From Subdoligranulum sp. CAG:314 (GTDB taxonomy: Bacteria > Bacillota > Clostridia > Christensenellales > CAG-314): a stretch of 64,000 nucleotides of DNA. Of the stretch, positions 56,388 through 64,000 are shown one piece after another. The notes below the pieces were generated by a model, which was not told the origin of the DNA, did not search any database, and worked only from the letters and a program-made list of their open reading frames with translations. The first letter of the stretch is position 1; each line of letters starts with the position of its first letter. The position numbers and the translations under genes are program-made. The stretch is from NCBI GenBank assembly GCA_000437915.1, contig FR900999.1, positions 200,292 to 264,291 on the forward strand. The letters run 5' to 3'.

Positions 56388-56867
56388 ATGAACGAAAAAA
56401 TGAACAGAATCGAATCTCTTTACAATATGCTTTACAAGGAAACGGACGAAATTTACGGAAAGCTTGCGCATTTTTTCGGAATGACGTCGACTGCCTTTTG
56501 GCTGCTTTATTTTATTCGAGAGAAAAACCATTGCACGCAGAGCGAAATCGCATCCCGTCTCTCCATACCCAAGCAAACGGTAAATTCATCTCTCAAGCGT
56601 TTGGAAAAAGACGGGTTCATCCGTCTTGAAGCCGATTCGGACAATCACAGGAACAAGCTGTTGAGCTTTACCGAAAAGGGAGAGGAGCTTGCGAAAAGCA
56701 CGATAGACCGAGTTTTTGAACTTGAAATTTCCGCTTTTTCCCGTTTTGACGACGAGGAAGCGGATATGTTTCTTGCGCTTGCCCGAAAGCACGTTGCCAT
56801 GCTGGCCGGCGAAGCGGAAAAAATTCTTAAAAAGCGCGCTTCGGAACACGGGGAGGAAAGTATATGA
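56388..56867 (+). CDS. MarR family transcriptional repressor
   Basis: 159 residues. The winged helix-turn-helix is at residues 45-105: CTQSEIASRLSIPKQTVNSSLKRLEKDGFIRLEADSDNHRNKLLSFTEKG, including the wing D-(x)-N-H-R-N-K that corresponds to the DxRxK wing. The flanking helices form the dimer interface. Two inverted repeats in its own promoter are the expected operators, so it probably represses itself and the MATE pump until a ligand binds. The ATG at 56388 follows AAGAGG. The last four bases overlap the MATE start. Confidence 0.9.
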   Translation: MNEKMNRIESLYNMLYKETDEIYGKLAHFFGMTSTAFWLLYFIREKNHCTQSEIASRLSIPKQTVNSSLKRLEKDGFIRLEADSDNHRNKLLSFTEKGEELAKSTIDRVFELEISAFSRFDDEEADMFLALARKHVAMLAGEAEKILKKRASEHGEESI

Positions 56868-58201
56868 AGCAAAGAATACAGCTTAACGAGCACTTTACCT
56901 ACGGAAAGCTTTTGAGGTTTGCCCTTCCGTCGATAATAATGATGATTTTCACTTCGGTTTACGGCGTTGTGGACGGACTTTTCGTGTCCAATTATGTGGG
57001 AAAAACCGCTTTCGCTTCTGTAAATCTGATTATGCCCTTTATCATATGTACGGGAGCAATCGGTTTTATGCTCGGAACGGGCGGCAGCGCCATAGTCGGC
57101 AAAACTTTGGGCGAGGGGGACAGAGAAAAAGCAAACCGCTATTTTTCAATGCTTGTTTACGCCACGATAGCGCTGGGCGTGCTGATTGCGATATTGGGAC
57201 TTGTCGCAGTAAAGCCCGTAGCGCGTCTTTTTGGTGCGGAAGGCGAGCTGCTGGACGGCTGTGTGACCTACGGTTCGATTTTGCTTGCGTTTCAGCCGTT
57301 TTTTATGCTGCAATCGGCATTTCAGAGCTTTTTTGCAACTGCCGAAAAAACATCCGTCGGCCTGTGGGTAATAGTGGGCGCGGGATTAACCAACATTTGG
57401 CTGGATTTTGTTTTTGTCGGGATTTTGCATTGGGGAATCTGGGGCGCCGCGCTGGCAACGGGTATAAGCGAGGTTGTCGGCGGCGTAACTCCCGTCGTCT
57501 ATTTTTCGGTAAAAAACGGCAGCCTGCTCCGCCTGACCAAAACGCGTTTTTACGGAAAAATTTTTCTCAAGGTTTGCGGAAACGGCTCGTCGGAATTTCT
57601 TACCAACATTTCCTCCGCAGTAGTGGGCATGCTTTACAATTTTCAGCTGATGAAGCTGGCGGGAGAGGACGGTATATCTGCTTACGGTGTAATCATGTAC
57701 GTCAATTTCGTTTTTCTTGCCATATTTTTCGGTTTTTCCATTGCATCGGCGCCTGTTTTCAGCTATCATTTCGGAGCGGACAACAAAGCCGAGCTGAAAA
57801 GCCTTTTCAGAAAAAGCATGACAATCGTGGTGATTTTCGGCGTCGTGCTTGCGGGAGCGTCACAGCTTTTGACCGTGCCCTTGTCCAAGCTGTTTGTGGG
57901 AGATTATCAAGGTCTTTACGAGATGACCGTGCGCGGAATGAGATTGTTTGCAATATCCTTCCTTGTGCAGGGAATAAACATTTTCGGCTCGGCGTTTTTT
58001 ACCGCGCTCAACGACGGTTTGGTTTCCGCCGTGCTTTCCTTCGGCCGCACGCTTGTCTTTCAGGTTTCCGCCGTGTTTCTCCTGCCCTTGCTTTTGGGGC
58101 TTGACGGTATCTGGCTGGCGGTGGTTGCCGCAGAGCTTCTCGCGCTGGTTGTTACCGTGGTCTTTTTCGCTGCGAAAAGAAAAAAATACGGATATGCATG
58201 A
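56864..58201 (+). CDS. MATE family efflux transporter (MepA-like)
   Basis: 445 residues with twelve predicted helices. The start (FTYGKLLRFALPSIIMMIFTSVYGVVDGLFVSNYVG) is typical of the MepA-type multidrug group. It is coupled by ATGA to the MarR gene, the same arrangement as mepR-mepA of Staphylococcus, which supports a drug or toxic-metabolite export role under MarR control. It is distinct from the other MATE gene at 43705. Confidence 0.9.
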   Translation: MKQRIQLNEHFTYGKLLRFALPSIIMMIFTSVYGVVDGLFVSNYVGKTAFASVNLIMPFIICTGAIGFMLGTGGSAIVGKTLGEGDREKANRYFSMLVYATIALGVLIAILGLVAVKPVARLFGAEGELLDGCVTYGSILLAFQPFFMLQSAFQSFFATAEKTSVGLWVIVGAGLTNIWLDFVFVGILHWGIWGAALATGISEVVGGVTPVVYFSVKNGSLLRLTKTRFYGKIFLKVCGNGSSEFLTNISSAVVGMLYNFQLMKLAGEDGISAYGVIMYVNFVFLAIFFGFSIASAPVFSYHFGADNKAELKSLFRKSMTIVVIFGVVLAGASQLLTVPLSKLFVGDYQGLYEMTVRGMRLFAISFLVQGINIFGSAFFTALNDGLVSAVLSFGRTLVFQVSAVFLLPLLLGLDGIWLAVVAAELLALVVTVVFFAAKRKKYGYA

Positions 58202-58247
58202 AACGCGCCGCGGCGTCGAATTACGTCAAAATTCCTTTCGTTTTGCG

Positions 58248-58276
58248 TTGCGCATTTCAGCCTTAAATGTTATACT
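58248..58276 (+). promoter_or_regulatory. Promoter of the EamA gene, probably giving a leaderless mRNA
   Basis: TTGCGC (58248-58253), 17 bases, TATACT (58271-58276) preceded by TGT. Only six bases separate the -10 from the ATG at 58283. Confidence 0.65.
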
Positions 58277-58282
58277 TAAAAC

Positions 58283-59311
58283 ATGATTGAGGAACGGAAC
58301 GAAAAAAAAGGCGTCGCGCCTTACCTGCTGCTTTTGCTTTTGACGACGGTTTTGTGGGGCATAGGATTTGTAGTGACCGAACAGCTGACGCAAAACAACG
58401 TGCCCGTATTCATGCTCTTTGCAATTCAGTTTGCCATAGGCGCGTTTTGTCTGGCGTGGTTTGCCTTTTTCGGCAAAAAAGCCGAGCGCAAGCCTCCTTC
58501 GGCAGGCGAGGCGATAAACGGCTTGCTTTTGGGACTTTTGCTGGGAGCCGCCTTGGTGCTTAAACATTTCGGTTTGGATTCGTATTCCCAAGGGACGGAC
58601 AAGAGTTATTTTTTTTCTTCGGCGTTCGTGCTTTTCGTGCCCGTACTTGTATGCGTTTTTGAAAAAAGATGGGCTTTGAAAGAACTCATAGACGGATTGA
58701 TTGCGTTGACGGGACTTGCGCTTTTTTACAATATGTTTCATAAGTCCGATTTCTTTTTCAGTCTGTTCGACGGCTTGTCGCTTATGGGAGGAATCGCCTT
58801 CGCGTTTTATTATTATCTTTTGGGCAGGTACGCAAACAGATTCGACACCGCGCGTTGGGTTTTTTATCAGCTGGCGACAGTGGCAGTTGTCTGTTCGGCT
58901 TTCACTCTGATTTTTGAAATGAAATATATGTCGGAGATAAAAAACGGCATGGAAGTTGCCTTCGGGCTGATTTATCTCGGCGTATTTTGCACGGGGCTGG
59001 CTTATTTTATACTTGTGCTGGCGCAGAAAAGACTGCCGTCGCCGTCCGTTTCACTGGTTGTGGGCGGGCAGTCCGTCTTTGCTTTTCTGTTTGCCTGGGC
59101 TATGGGCTACGTCGCATTGGAGAGCGCCTCGACCGTGGTTGGGACGGTGATAATAATCGTTGCCGCGCTTTCCTCGCTTGCGGTAAGACCGGAAAAGTTT
59201 TATCTGTCCTTCGGACGTATTTTCCGTATCGCGAAATATTCCGAAGAAAAAACCTGCGAAAAAAACTCCGTCGAAGACGTAAAAGAAAAAGATTCTGCCT
59301 CCGACGGCTGA
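58283..59311 (+). CDS. EamA/DMT superfamily transporter
   Basis: 342 residues with ten predicted helices in two EamA repeats (about 10-145 and 155-300). The first helix is LLLLTTVLWGIGFVVTEQL, and the second repeat includes GVFCTGLAYFILVLAQKRL with the LPSPSVSLVVGGQSVFAFLFAW helix. These exporters move amino acids or other metabolites; the substrate is unknown. The C-terminal tail is charged. There is no ribosome-binding site, and the promoter sits directly upstream. Confidence 0.85.
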   Translation: MIEERNEKKGVAPYLLLLLLTTVLWGIGFVVTEQLTQNNVPVFMLFAIQFAIGAFCLAWFAFFGKKAERKPPSAGEAINGLLLGLLLGAALVLKHFGLDSYSQGTDKSYFFSSAFVLFVPVLVCVFEKRWALKELIDGLIALTGLALFYNMFHKSDFFFSLFDGLSLMGGIAFAFYYYLLGRYANRFDTARWVFYQLATVAVVCSAFTLIFEMKYMSEIKNGMEVAFGLIYLGVFCTGLAYFILVLAQKRLPSPSVSLVVGGQSVFAFLFAWAMGYVALESASTVVGTVIIIVAALSSLAVRPEKFYLSFGRIFRIAKYSEEKTCEKNSVEDVKEKDSASDG

Positions 59312-59337
59312 AAGGGGGATTTTTTGTCAATACTTGT

Positions 59338-59367
59338 GACGCGTCTTGAAAAAACGCGTCGTTTTTG
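59338..59367 (+). terminator. Terminator of the EamA gene
   Basis: GACGCGT and ACGCGTC with an A-rich loop, followed by GTTTTTG. Confidence 0.8.
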
Positions 59368-59404
59368 TATTTAAAAATAATTTCGGAAAAAACTAAAAAA
59401 GTTA

Positions 59405-59433
59405 TGGACAAAACAAGAGCTATGATTTATAAT
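59405..59433 (+). promoter_or_regulatory. Promoter of the CoA-transferase operon
   Basis: TGGACA (59405-59410), 17 bases, TATAAT (59428-59433). Confidence 0.7.
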
Positions 59434-59481
59434 ACGAATATGAATTTGTTTCATAAATTTGAAACTTTACGGAGGTAAAAA

Positions 59482-60801
59482 ATGGATTTAGGCAAAAAGA
59501 TGATAAGCGTAGAACAGGCATTGTCTCTGGTCAAAAGCAACGACCACATCGTGTCCGCGCTTGCGCCCGCCGAAGGCGCCGCTTTTCTCGGCTCGCTGCA
59601 TACGATAGCCGACCGTGTAAAGAACGTCACCGTTACAAGCTGTCTGCCGATGGGAAATTTTGAATACATGACCAATCGCGCTTATGCCGACAGCTTCAAT
59701 GTCGACGGGTGGTTTTTCACTCCCGCGCTGAGAAAAGCCATGCCAAACGGCAACGTCAGTCACGTGCCGCAGCAGCTTTCCACGGCGGCATTGAAACGTC
59801 TTTGTCATCTGAAATGCAATATATTTATAGGCAACTGCTCTATGCCTGACAAGCACGGATACGTTTCGTTGGGACTGTCCAACACATATGAAACGTATGT
59901 TATGGAAAGGGCGGACATTGTAATACTTGAAATCAATCCCAACGTGCCCCGCACATTCGGAGATGTCTTTATACCGGTAGACGAGGTGGATTATTTTATC
60001 GACGCCGATTACGCAATACCCGAAATACCCGACGCTCCCTGCAATGAAAAAGACCTTGCCATAGGCAAGACGATAGCCGAGTTTATCAACGACGGCGACA
60101 CCATACAGCTGGGAATAGGAGGCATACCCAACGCCGTTGCCGAGTCCCTTTACGGTCTCAAACATCTCGGCGTGCACACCGAGCTTTACACTACGGGCAT
60201 GATGAAGCTCACGAAAGCCGGCGTTATCGACAACAGCAGAAAAACGCTGCATAAAGGCTCCGCCGTCACTACGATGATTATCGGCACGCGCGAGCTTTAC
60301 GATTTTGTAGACGACAACCCCGGAATCATGGTAATGAACGGTATGTATACCAACGACGCTTACGTTATCGGGCAAAACGACAATCAGATTTCCATAAACA
60401 CCACGCTGGAGGTTGACCTTACGGGACAGTGTTGCAGCGAGAGTCTGGGCTCGGTTCAGTTCTCGGGCAGCGGCGGACAGGCGGATACCGCTATCGGCGC
60501 GCAAAAGAGCAAAAACGGAAAATCCTTCATAGCGCTCTATTCCACGGCTATGGCGAAAAATCCCGACGGTACGCGCACCGAGGTCAGCAAAATAGTGCCT
60601 CAATTGAAGCCCGGCGCGACGGTGACGCTCAGCCGAAACGACGTGCAGTACGTTGTCACCGAATACGGCGTGGCGGATTTGCGCGGCACAAGCATAAGAG
60701 AGAGAGTGGAAAAGCTCATCGCCGTTTCTCACCCCAAATTCAGAGAGCAGCTCACCAAAGAGGCTTATGAAATAGGTCTGGTGTACAAAAAGCAGGTTTA
60801 A
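59482..60801 (+). CDS. Acetyl-CoA hydrolase/transferase family CoA-transferase (4-hydroxybutyrate or butyryl type)
   Basis: 439 residues, two Rossmann-like halves. GIGGIPNAVAESL (about 213) and the segment LEVDLTGQCCSESLG with SVQFSGSGGQADT (about 310-335) are characteristic of 4-hydroxybutyrate and butyryl-CoA:acetate CoA-transferases; the catalytic Glu lies in this region in the family. It would move CoA between acetate and another short acid in fermentation. The sequence does not settle which acid. GGAGG precedes the ATG. An alpha/beta hydrolase gene follows after 10 bases. Confidence 0.85.
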   Translation: MDLGKKMISVEQALSLVKSNDHIVSALAPAEGAAFLGSLHTIADRVKNVTVTSCLPMGNFEYMTNRAYADSFNVDGWFFTPALRKAMPNGNVSHVPQQLSTAALKRLCHLKCNIFIGNCSMPDKHGYVSLGLSNTYETYVMERADIVILEINPNVPRTFGDVFIPVDEVDYFIDADYAIPEIPDAPCNEKDLAIGKTIAEFINDGDTIQLGIGGIPNAVAESLYGLKHLGVHTELYTTGMMKLTKAGVIDNSRKTLHKGSAVTTMIIGTRELYDFVDDNPGIMVMNGMYTNDAYVIGQNDNQISINTTLEVDLTGQCCSESLGSVQFSGSGGQADTAIGAQKSKNGKSFIALYSTAMAKNPDGTRTEVSKIVPQLKPGATVTLSRNDVQYVVTEYGVADLRGTSIRERVEKLIAVSHPKFREQLTKEAYEIGLVYKKQV

Positions 60802-60811
60802 GGAGTTTCTT

Positions 60812-61624
60812 ATGCAATTTGAAATCGACGGCGTAAAGCTTTTTTACGAGGTAAGAGGCAACCAAAACTCCGACGTTGCGATTGCGTTTTTCAACGGCGT
60901 AATGGCGACTACAAACAGCTGGTACGGTATGCTTGACGGGTTTGAAAAGCTGGGTTTCAAAATCGTTCTTCACGATTTTATGGGGCAGATGAAGTCGGAC
61001 AAGCCTCAAAGGAGCATGTATTCCTTTGAAGAGCATTGCCGTCAGGCAAAAGCTCTGCTTGACAGTCTCAACGTCAAAAAGGTGCACATAGTGGGCACTT
61101 CTTACGGCGGAGAGACGGGTATGAAATTCGCTTTGATGTATCCCGAATTCGTCGCGTCTCTTTCGATTATAGATTCGGTAAGCGAGGTGGACGAAATTTC
61201 GCGCTGTTTCGTTTCAAGCTGGAAAACTCTGGCGGACAGCGGGGACGGCGAAAAGTTTTTCTGGGGCATGGCGCCGAGCATTTACGGCGGCAAATTCATT
61301 GCGGAAAACAAACAGATGCTGGAAAAACGCGCTCAGGCGTGCAAGCTTATCGGAAAGGATTATTACGAAGGACAGAAAATTCTGTACGACACCTTCTGCA
61401 ACGACCTCGATTTTACTTCGGAGCTTAAAAACATCGTTTGTCCTACGCTCATTATCTGCGGCGAAAACGATATTTTGAAGCCTCCCGCGATGTCTTTGCT
61501 CATGCACAGAAACATCGAAAATTCGGAATATGTCGTGCTTCCGGAGTGCGGTCACGTCGCGATTTTTGAAAAGCCTAAGGAGCTTGTTTCGGTTATTTTG
61601 GGCTTTATATTTAAGAACAGCTGA
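60812..61624 (+). CDS. Alpha/beta hydrolase
   Basis: 270 residues with the canonical triad: nucleophile Ser in GTSYGG (about 95), Asp in CGENDIL (about 218) and His in PECGHVAIFEKP (about 247). It resembles the enol-lactonase/esterase branch. AAGGAG lies upstream of the start. It shares an operon with the CoA-transferase, which hints at an ester, lactone or thioester linked to the same acid, but no substrate can be named. Confidence 0.8.
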   Translation: MQFEIDGVKLFYEVRGNQNSDVAIAFFNGVMATTNSWYGMLDGFEKLGFKIVLHDFMGQMKSDKPQRSMYSFEEHCRQAKALLDSLNVKKVHIVGTSYGGETGMKFALMYPEFVASLSIIDSVSEVDEISRCFVSSWKTLADSGDGEKFFWGMAPSIYGGKFIAENKQMLEKRAQACKLIGKDYYEGQKILYDTFCNDLDFTSELKNIVCPTLIICGENDILKPPAMSLLMHRNIENSEYVVLPECGHVAIFEKPKELVSVILGFIFKNS

Positions 61625-61627
61625 AAA

Positions 61628-61654
61628 AAAAGGACGCCTTTAAGGCGTCCTTTT
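61628..61654 (+). terminator. Terminator of the CoA-transferase operon
   Basis: AAAAGGACGCC and GGCGTCCTTTT around TTTAA. Confidence 0.9.
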
Positions 61655-61692
61655 CAACGTATAAAAAAACTGCCTATACGCACAACTAAATT

Positions 61693-62532
61693 ATGAAAAA
61701 AGTGTCTGTGCTTTTGCTGTGCGTGTTGACGGTTTTTGCTGCCTGCGTGTTTGTTCCGCCCGCGTCAGAAGTCGACGCATTGCAAAAAAGCGCGAAAAAT
61801 TTGGCGGTTGTTATGTATCACAACACCGTGCCCGACAACTACAAAGCGTCTGTCTACGTTATTCGCGCCGGCAGTCTTGAACGCGACCTTAAATTTTTGA
61901 AAGAAAACGGTTATCGTGTTCTCAGCGCTTCCGTCGTCATCGACAGTCTCAAAAACGGTATTGCTCTGCCCGAAAAAAGCGTTATGCTGACCTTTGACGA
62001 CGGATATTATTTCAACAAAACCTATGCAATGCCGCTTCTTGAAAAATACGGGTTTCCCGCGCTGTTTGCCATCGTGGGGGAGTACACCAAGTTCAACAAA
62101 AACAACCCCAAGGTAAGCAAAACCTACACCTATTTCGATTTCGAGGACGTTGCGGAAATCAATCGCAGCAAATATGTGGAAATAGCGGCGCACTCGTATT
62201 ATCTTCATCACTTCGGAAAGCGACAGGGCGTGAAAATAAAAAAATACGAGGACAAGACCGCTTATTGCGAAATGTTGGAAAAGGATACAAGGCTGCTTGA
62301 AAAATCCCTTTTGCAGGCGGGAGTTCGTCCGCGGGTTTATGCTTATCCTTTCGGCGCTTATTGCGCGGAAAGCGAACAGGTAATAAAGCGTCTCGGCTAT
62401 GAAATGAGTCTTACCTGCAACGAAGGAATAAATTGCGTAAAAACTCCCGAAAATCTCTTTCTTTTAAAACGTCTTAACCGCAGCGGCACCGGAAAATCCG
62501 TTGAAGCCATGTTTGCGGAATACGGCTATTAA
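61693..62532 (+). CDS. Secreted or lipid-anchored polysaccharide deacetylase (NodB fold)
   Basis: 279 residues. An N-terminal signal (KKVSVLLLCVLTVFAAC) ends in a possible lipobox. The NodB domain starts near residue 35 with VVMYHNTVPDN. The metal and catalytic Asp pair is in LTFDDGYY (about 98), the His motif in AAHSYYLHH (about 171), and the AYPFGAY loop follows (about 217). It would remove acetyl groups from cell-wall or extracellular sugar, comparable to PdaA- or IcaB-like enzymes. There is no clear ribosome-binding site. It converges on the next gene with a two-base gap. Confidence 0.85.
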   Translation: MKKVSVLLLCVLTVFAACVFVPPASEVDALQKSAKNLAVVMYHNTVPDNYKASVYVIRAGSLERDLKFLKENGYRVLSASVVIDSLKNGIALPEKSVMLTFDDGYYFNKTYAMPLLEKYGFPALFAIVGEYTKFNKNNPKVSKTYTYFDFEDVAEINRSKYVEIAAHSYYLHHFGKRQGVKIKKYEDKTAYCEMLEKDTRLLEKSLLQAGVRPRVYAYPFGAYCAESEQVIKRLGYEMSLTCNEGINCVKTPENLFLLKRLNRSGTGKSVEAMFAEYGY

Positions 62533-62534
62533 GG

Positions 62535-63320
62535 TCAGATGGACATCAGGTCGTTGTCCGGATTGAAACGCTTGTTGAATCTGCAATAAACGGCAAGCGC
62601 CAGCATGACGGACGCGATAACCAAATTGTATACGGGAAAAAAGGTTATCTGAGCAAGCAACGCAAGAAAAACGGCGTTCCAAAAATAATAAGGGAAGCGT
62701 TTCTTGTTCAAGGCGAAGTATAGGATTTTGGAGGCGGGTTTTTTCACGTTTTCGGTATCTTTAAGCTCCGGCAGCGTGCCGTGCTTTTTGAGAAAGCGGT
62801 AGGTTTCGTTTATGTCGGCAATACAAATTTCTTTTTTGACTATCTTGGTCAGCTCCTTTGCGGAAGCGTCGAAATCGGCGCAGAAAACGTAAAGCTTGGG
62901 GCAGTCGTAATGTGCCGCCAGCTTCAACGGGGCGACAATGTCCTGGTCGGTCAATTTTTTGAAGGAAAAATTGACGTGCACGAAAATTCCGTCCTCCTTT
63001 TTGGCCACAAAGCTGTGTGAGTTTACCGTGTTTGCCGAGTAGCCGTTTTTTCTGAATGTTTCCTCGAAAATATCGGCGGAATCGCTGTCCATAATCAGCT
63101 TCAGTTTGAGCGCGGCGACCTTCTTTTTGTCCTCCTGTTTTTTCTCCTTGCGGGTTTTGTCGGAGCGGCTTATCCAGAAAAGCGTCACTCCGGCGACAAA
63201 AGCAAGCCCCAATCCCACTACGTAAGCAATCCACAGAATTTTTACGTAATAATACGTCCAAGTGAAAACAAGTCCGAAAACTCCCAGTGCAATAAGTATA
63301 ATATTTATAAAACGGGACAT
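62535..63320 (-). CDS. Membrane protein with a possible restriction-endonuclease-like soluble domain
   Basis: 261 residues. Two N-terminal helices (about 5-50), a very basic linker (DKTRKEKKQEDKKK), a soluble alpha/beta domain (about 70-185) and two C-terminal helices. In the soluble domain, DGIFVHVNFSFKKLTDQDIVAPLKLAAHYDCPKLYVFC resembles the spacing of Mrr-like nuclease folds, but the usual D/ExK catalytic pair is not clear. Function unknown. AAGAGG lies upstream of the start. Confidence 0.6.
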   Translation of the reverse strand: MSRFINIILIALGVFGLVFTWTYYYVKILWIAYVVGLGLAFVAGVTLFWISRSDKTRKEKKQEDKKKVAALKLKLIMDSDSADIFEETFRKNGYSANTVNSHSFVAKKEDGIFVHVNFSFKKLTDQDIVAPLKLAAHYDCPKLYVFCADFDASAKELTKIVKKEICIADINETYRFLKKHGTLPELKDTENVKKPASKILYFALNKKRFPYYFWNAVFLALLAQITFFPVYNLVIASVMLALAVYCRFNKRFNPDNDLMSI

Positions 63321-63355
63321 AAAAAACCTCTTATATTATTATTGCCAAATTACGC

Positions 63356-63384
63356 TTAACAAAACGGCGGTTTTGCGCTATAAT
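63356..63384 (+). promoter_or_regulatory. Promoter of nadD, probably giving a leaderless mRNA
   Basis: TTAACA (63356-63361), 17 bases, TATAAT (63379-63384). Only six bases separate the -10 from the ATG at 63391. Confidence 0.75.
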
Positions 63385-63390
63385 AATCAC

Positions 63391-64000
63391 ATGAGGATTG
63401 CAATCGTCGGCGGAACCTTTTCGCCGCCTCACAACGGACACGTCGCGCTGGCCCTCTGCGCTCGGGACGGGCTGAATGCGGACAGAGTTCTGATTATGCC
63501 GAACGCGGCTCCGCCGCACAAATTCTGCGGAGTTTCCAAGCTTGACAGGCGCGAGATGACGCGTCTGGCATTTATGGACGTCAAAAAGACGGAGCTTGAC
63601 GAAACAGAGCTTTTTTCGGACGGACAAAAAAGTTATACCTATGAAACTATGGCGAAGCTTAAAGCGCTTTACCCGAACGACGATTTGATTTTCGTTATCG
63701 GAGGGGACAGCCTGAGGGATTTTGCCACGTGGCGCCATCCCGACCGTATATTGAAAAATTGCCGTCTTGCCGTTGCGGCAAGGAGGGGAGTCGATTTGTC
63801 GGACGCGCTCGGCAAAACGGAAAAAGAGTTCGGTACCGAAATCGAGCTATTGGATATGCCTTTCTGCGACGTTTCGTCAACGCTTGTCAGGGTAAACTGC
63901 AATTTCGGTTTTGACAATTCCGCCTATCTGCCTAAGCCTGTCGACGCTTATATAAAAGAAAAAGGGCTTTACTGCGATTTTAAACCTATGGTAACAAAGC
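63391..64000 (+). CDS. nadD: Nicotinate-nucleotide adenylyltransferase, 3' end outside the window
   Basis: Converts nicotinate mononucleotide to deamido-NAD in NAD synthesis. 203 codons are visible and the frame is still open at the window edge. It starts MRIAIVGGTFSPPHNGH (nucleotidyltransferase GGTFxPxHxGH), has the substrate-site PNAAPPHK and DRREMTRLA, the segment GGDSLRDFATWRHPDRIL (about 109) and the ISSTxIR-like motif VSSTLVR (about 163). NadD normally ends near residue 200, so the open frame may be a full-length protein or a fusion to a following HD domain. Confidence 0.93.
   Translation, partial: MRIAIVGGTFSPPHNGHVALALCARDGLNADRVLIMPNAAPPHKFCGVSKLDRREMTRLAFMDVKKTELDETELFSDGQKSYTYETMAKLKALYPNDDLIFVIGGDSLRDFATWRHPDRILKNCRLAVAARRGVDLSDALGKTEKEFGTEIELLDMPFCDVSSTLVRVNCNFGFDNSAYLPKPVDAYIKEKGLYCDFKPMVTK

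Noticed and set aside
59488..60732. 414-codon minus-strand open frame
   Set aside because: Antisense to the CoA-transferase gene, with no recognisable domain or ribosome-binding site.

Overview
The window is a chromosomal segment of a Gram-positive, Clostridia-like bacterium (Bacillota) of medium GC. The evidence is gene content and order. There is a dnaG-rpoD-trmK block, a pcrA-ligA-gatA block, and a long yicC-gmk-rpoZ-coaBC-priA-def-fmt-rsmB-rlmN-rsgA-rpe run that parallels the Bacillus subtilis ylo region. That run ends in a 26-codon gene that I read as spoVM, which suggests an endospore-forming ancestry. Promoters are sigma-A-like and repeatedly carry an extended -10 of the form TGTGN-TATAAT. 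I cannot fix the genus; an uncultured gut lineage of Clostridia is my best guess.

Layout. 1-9.3 kb (+): end of a ZIP metal transporter, a CYTH protein, primase, the housekeeping sigma factor, TrmK, a zinc-ribbon coiled-coil protein, a membrane protein, a TPR protein and a YkvI-like transporter. 9.3-11.9 kb (-): an ABC importer (lipoprotein, ATPase, permease). 12-15.5 kb (+): valS and an HD phosphohydrolase. 15.5-17.8 kb (-): a GNAT acetyltransferase and MgtE. 18-25.4 kb (+): two membrane proteins, pcrA, ligA, gatA. 25.4-36 kb (+): the translation, nucleotide and cofactor cluster described above, ending in spoVM. 36-39.4 kb (-): clpB preceded by a ribbon-helix-helix gene. 39.4-45.6 kb: a hotdog thioesterase, a small membrane protein, an Eis-like GNAT, rsmD-coaD, DAHP synthase, a MATE transporter and a two-HTH protein. 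45.8-47.3 kb: tRNA-Leu and tRNA-Pro, each followed by a small non-coding element bounded by a second copy of its own 3' end, with a phosphopantetheinyl transferase between them. 47.4-50 kb: copper ATPase and chaperone. 50-52.5 kb (-): two related-looking membrane proteins. 52.7-59.3 kb (+): ClC-type channel or transporter, TypA, a MarR-MATE operon and an EamA transporter. 59.4-64 kb: CoA-transferase with an alpha/beta hydrolase, a polysaccharide deacetylase, a membrane protein (-), and nadD running off the end.

Most of the window is core metabolism in tightly packed operons with many ATGA overlaps. The accessory signal is concentrated at the two tRNAs. There, a conserved foot (TGTGACGC, hairpin, CGCTGYTCCGTCGCTGC, GCTCCTTG) joins a duplicated tRNA 3' end at the same T-loop position in both genes. 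Other points of interest are spoVM, the regulator-clpB operon with paired repeats around its promoter, the MarR operators, apparently leaderless genes, and the absence of remA, prpC, prkC, thiN, nif3, gatC and gatB from places where relatives often have them.
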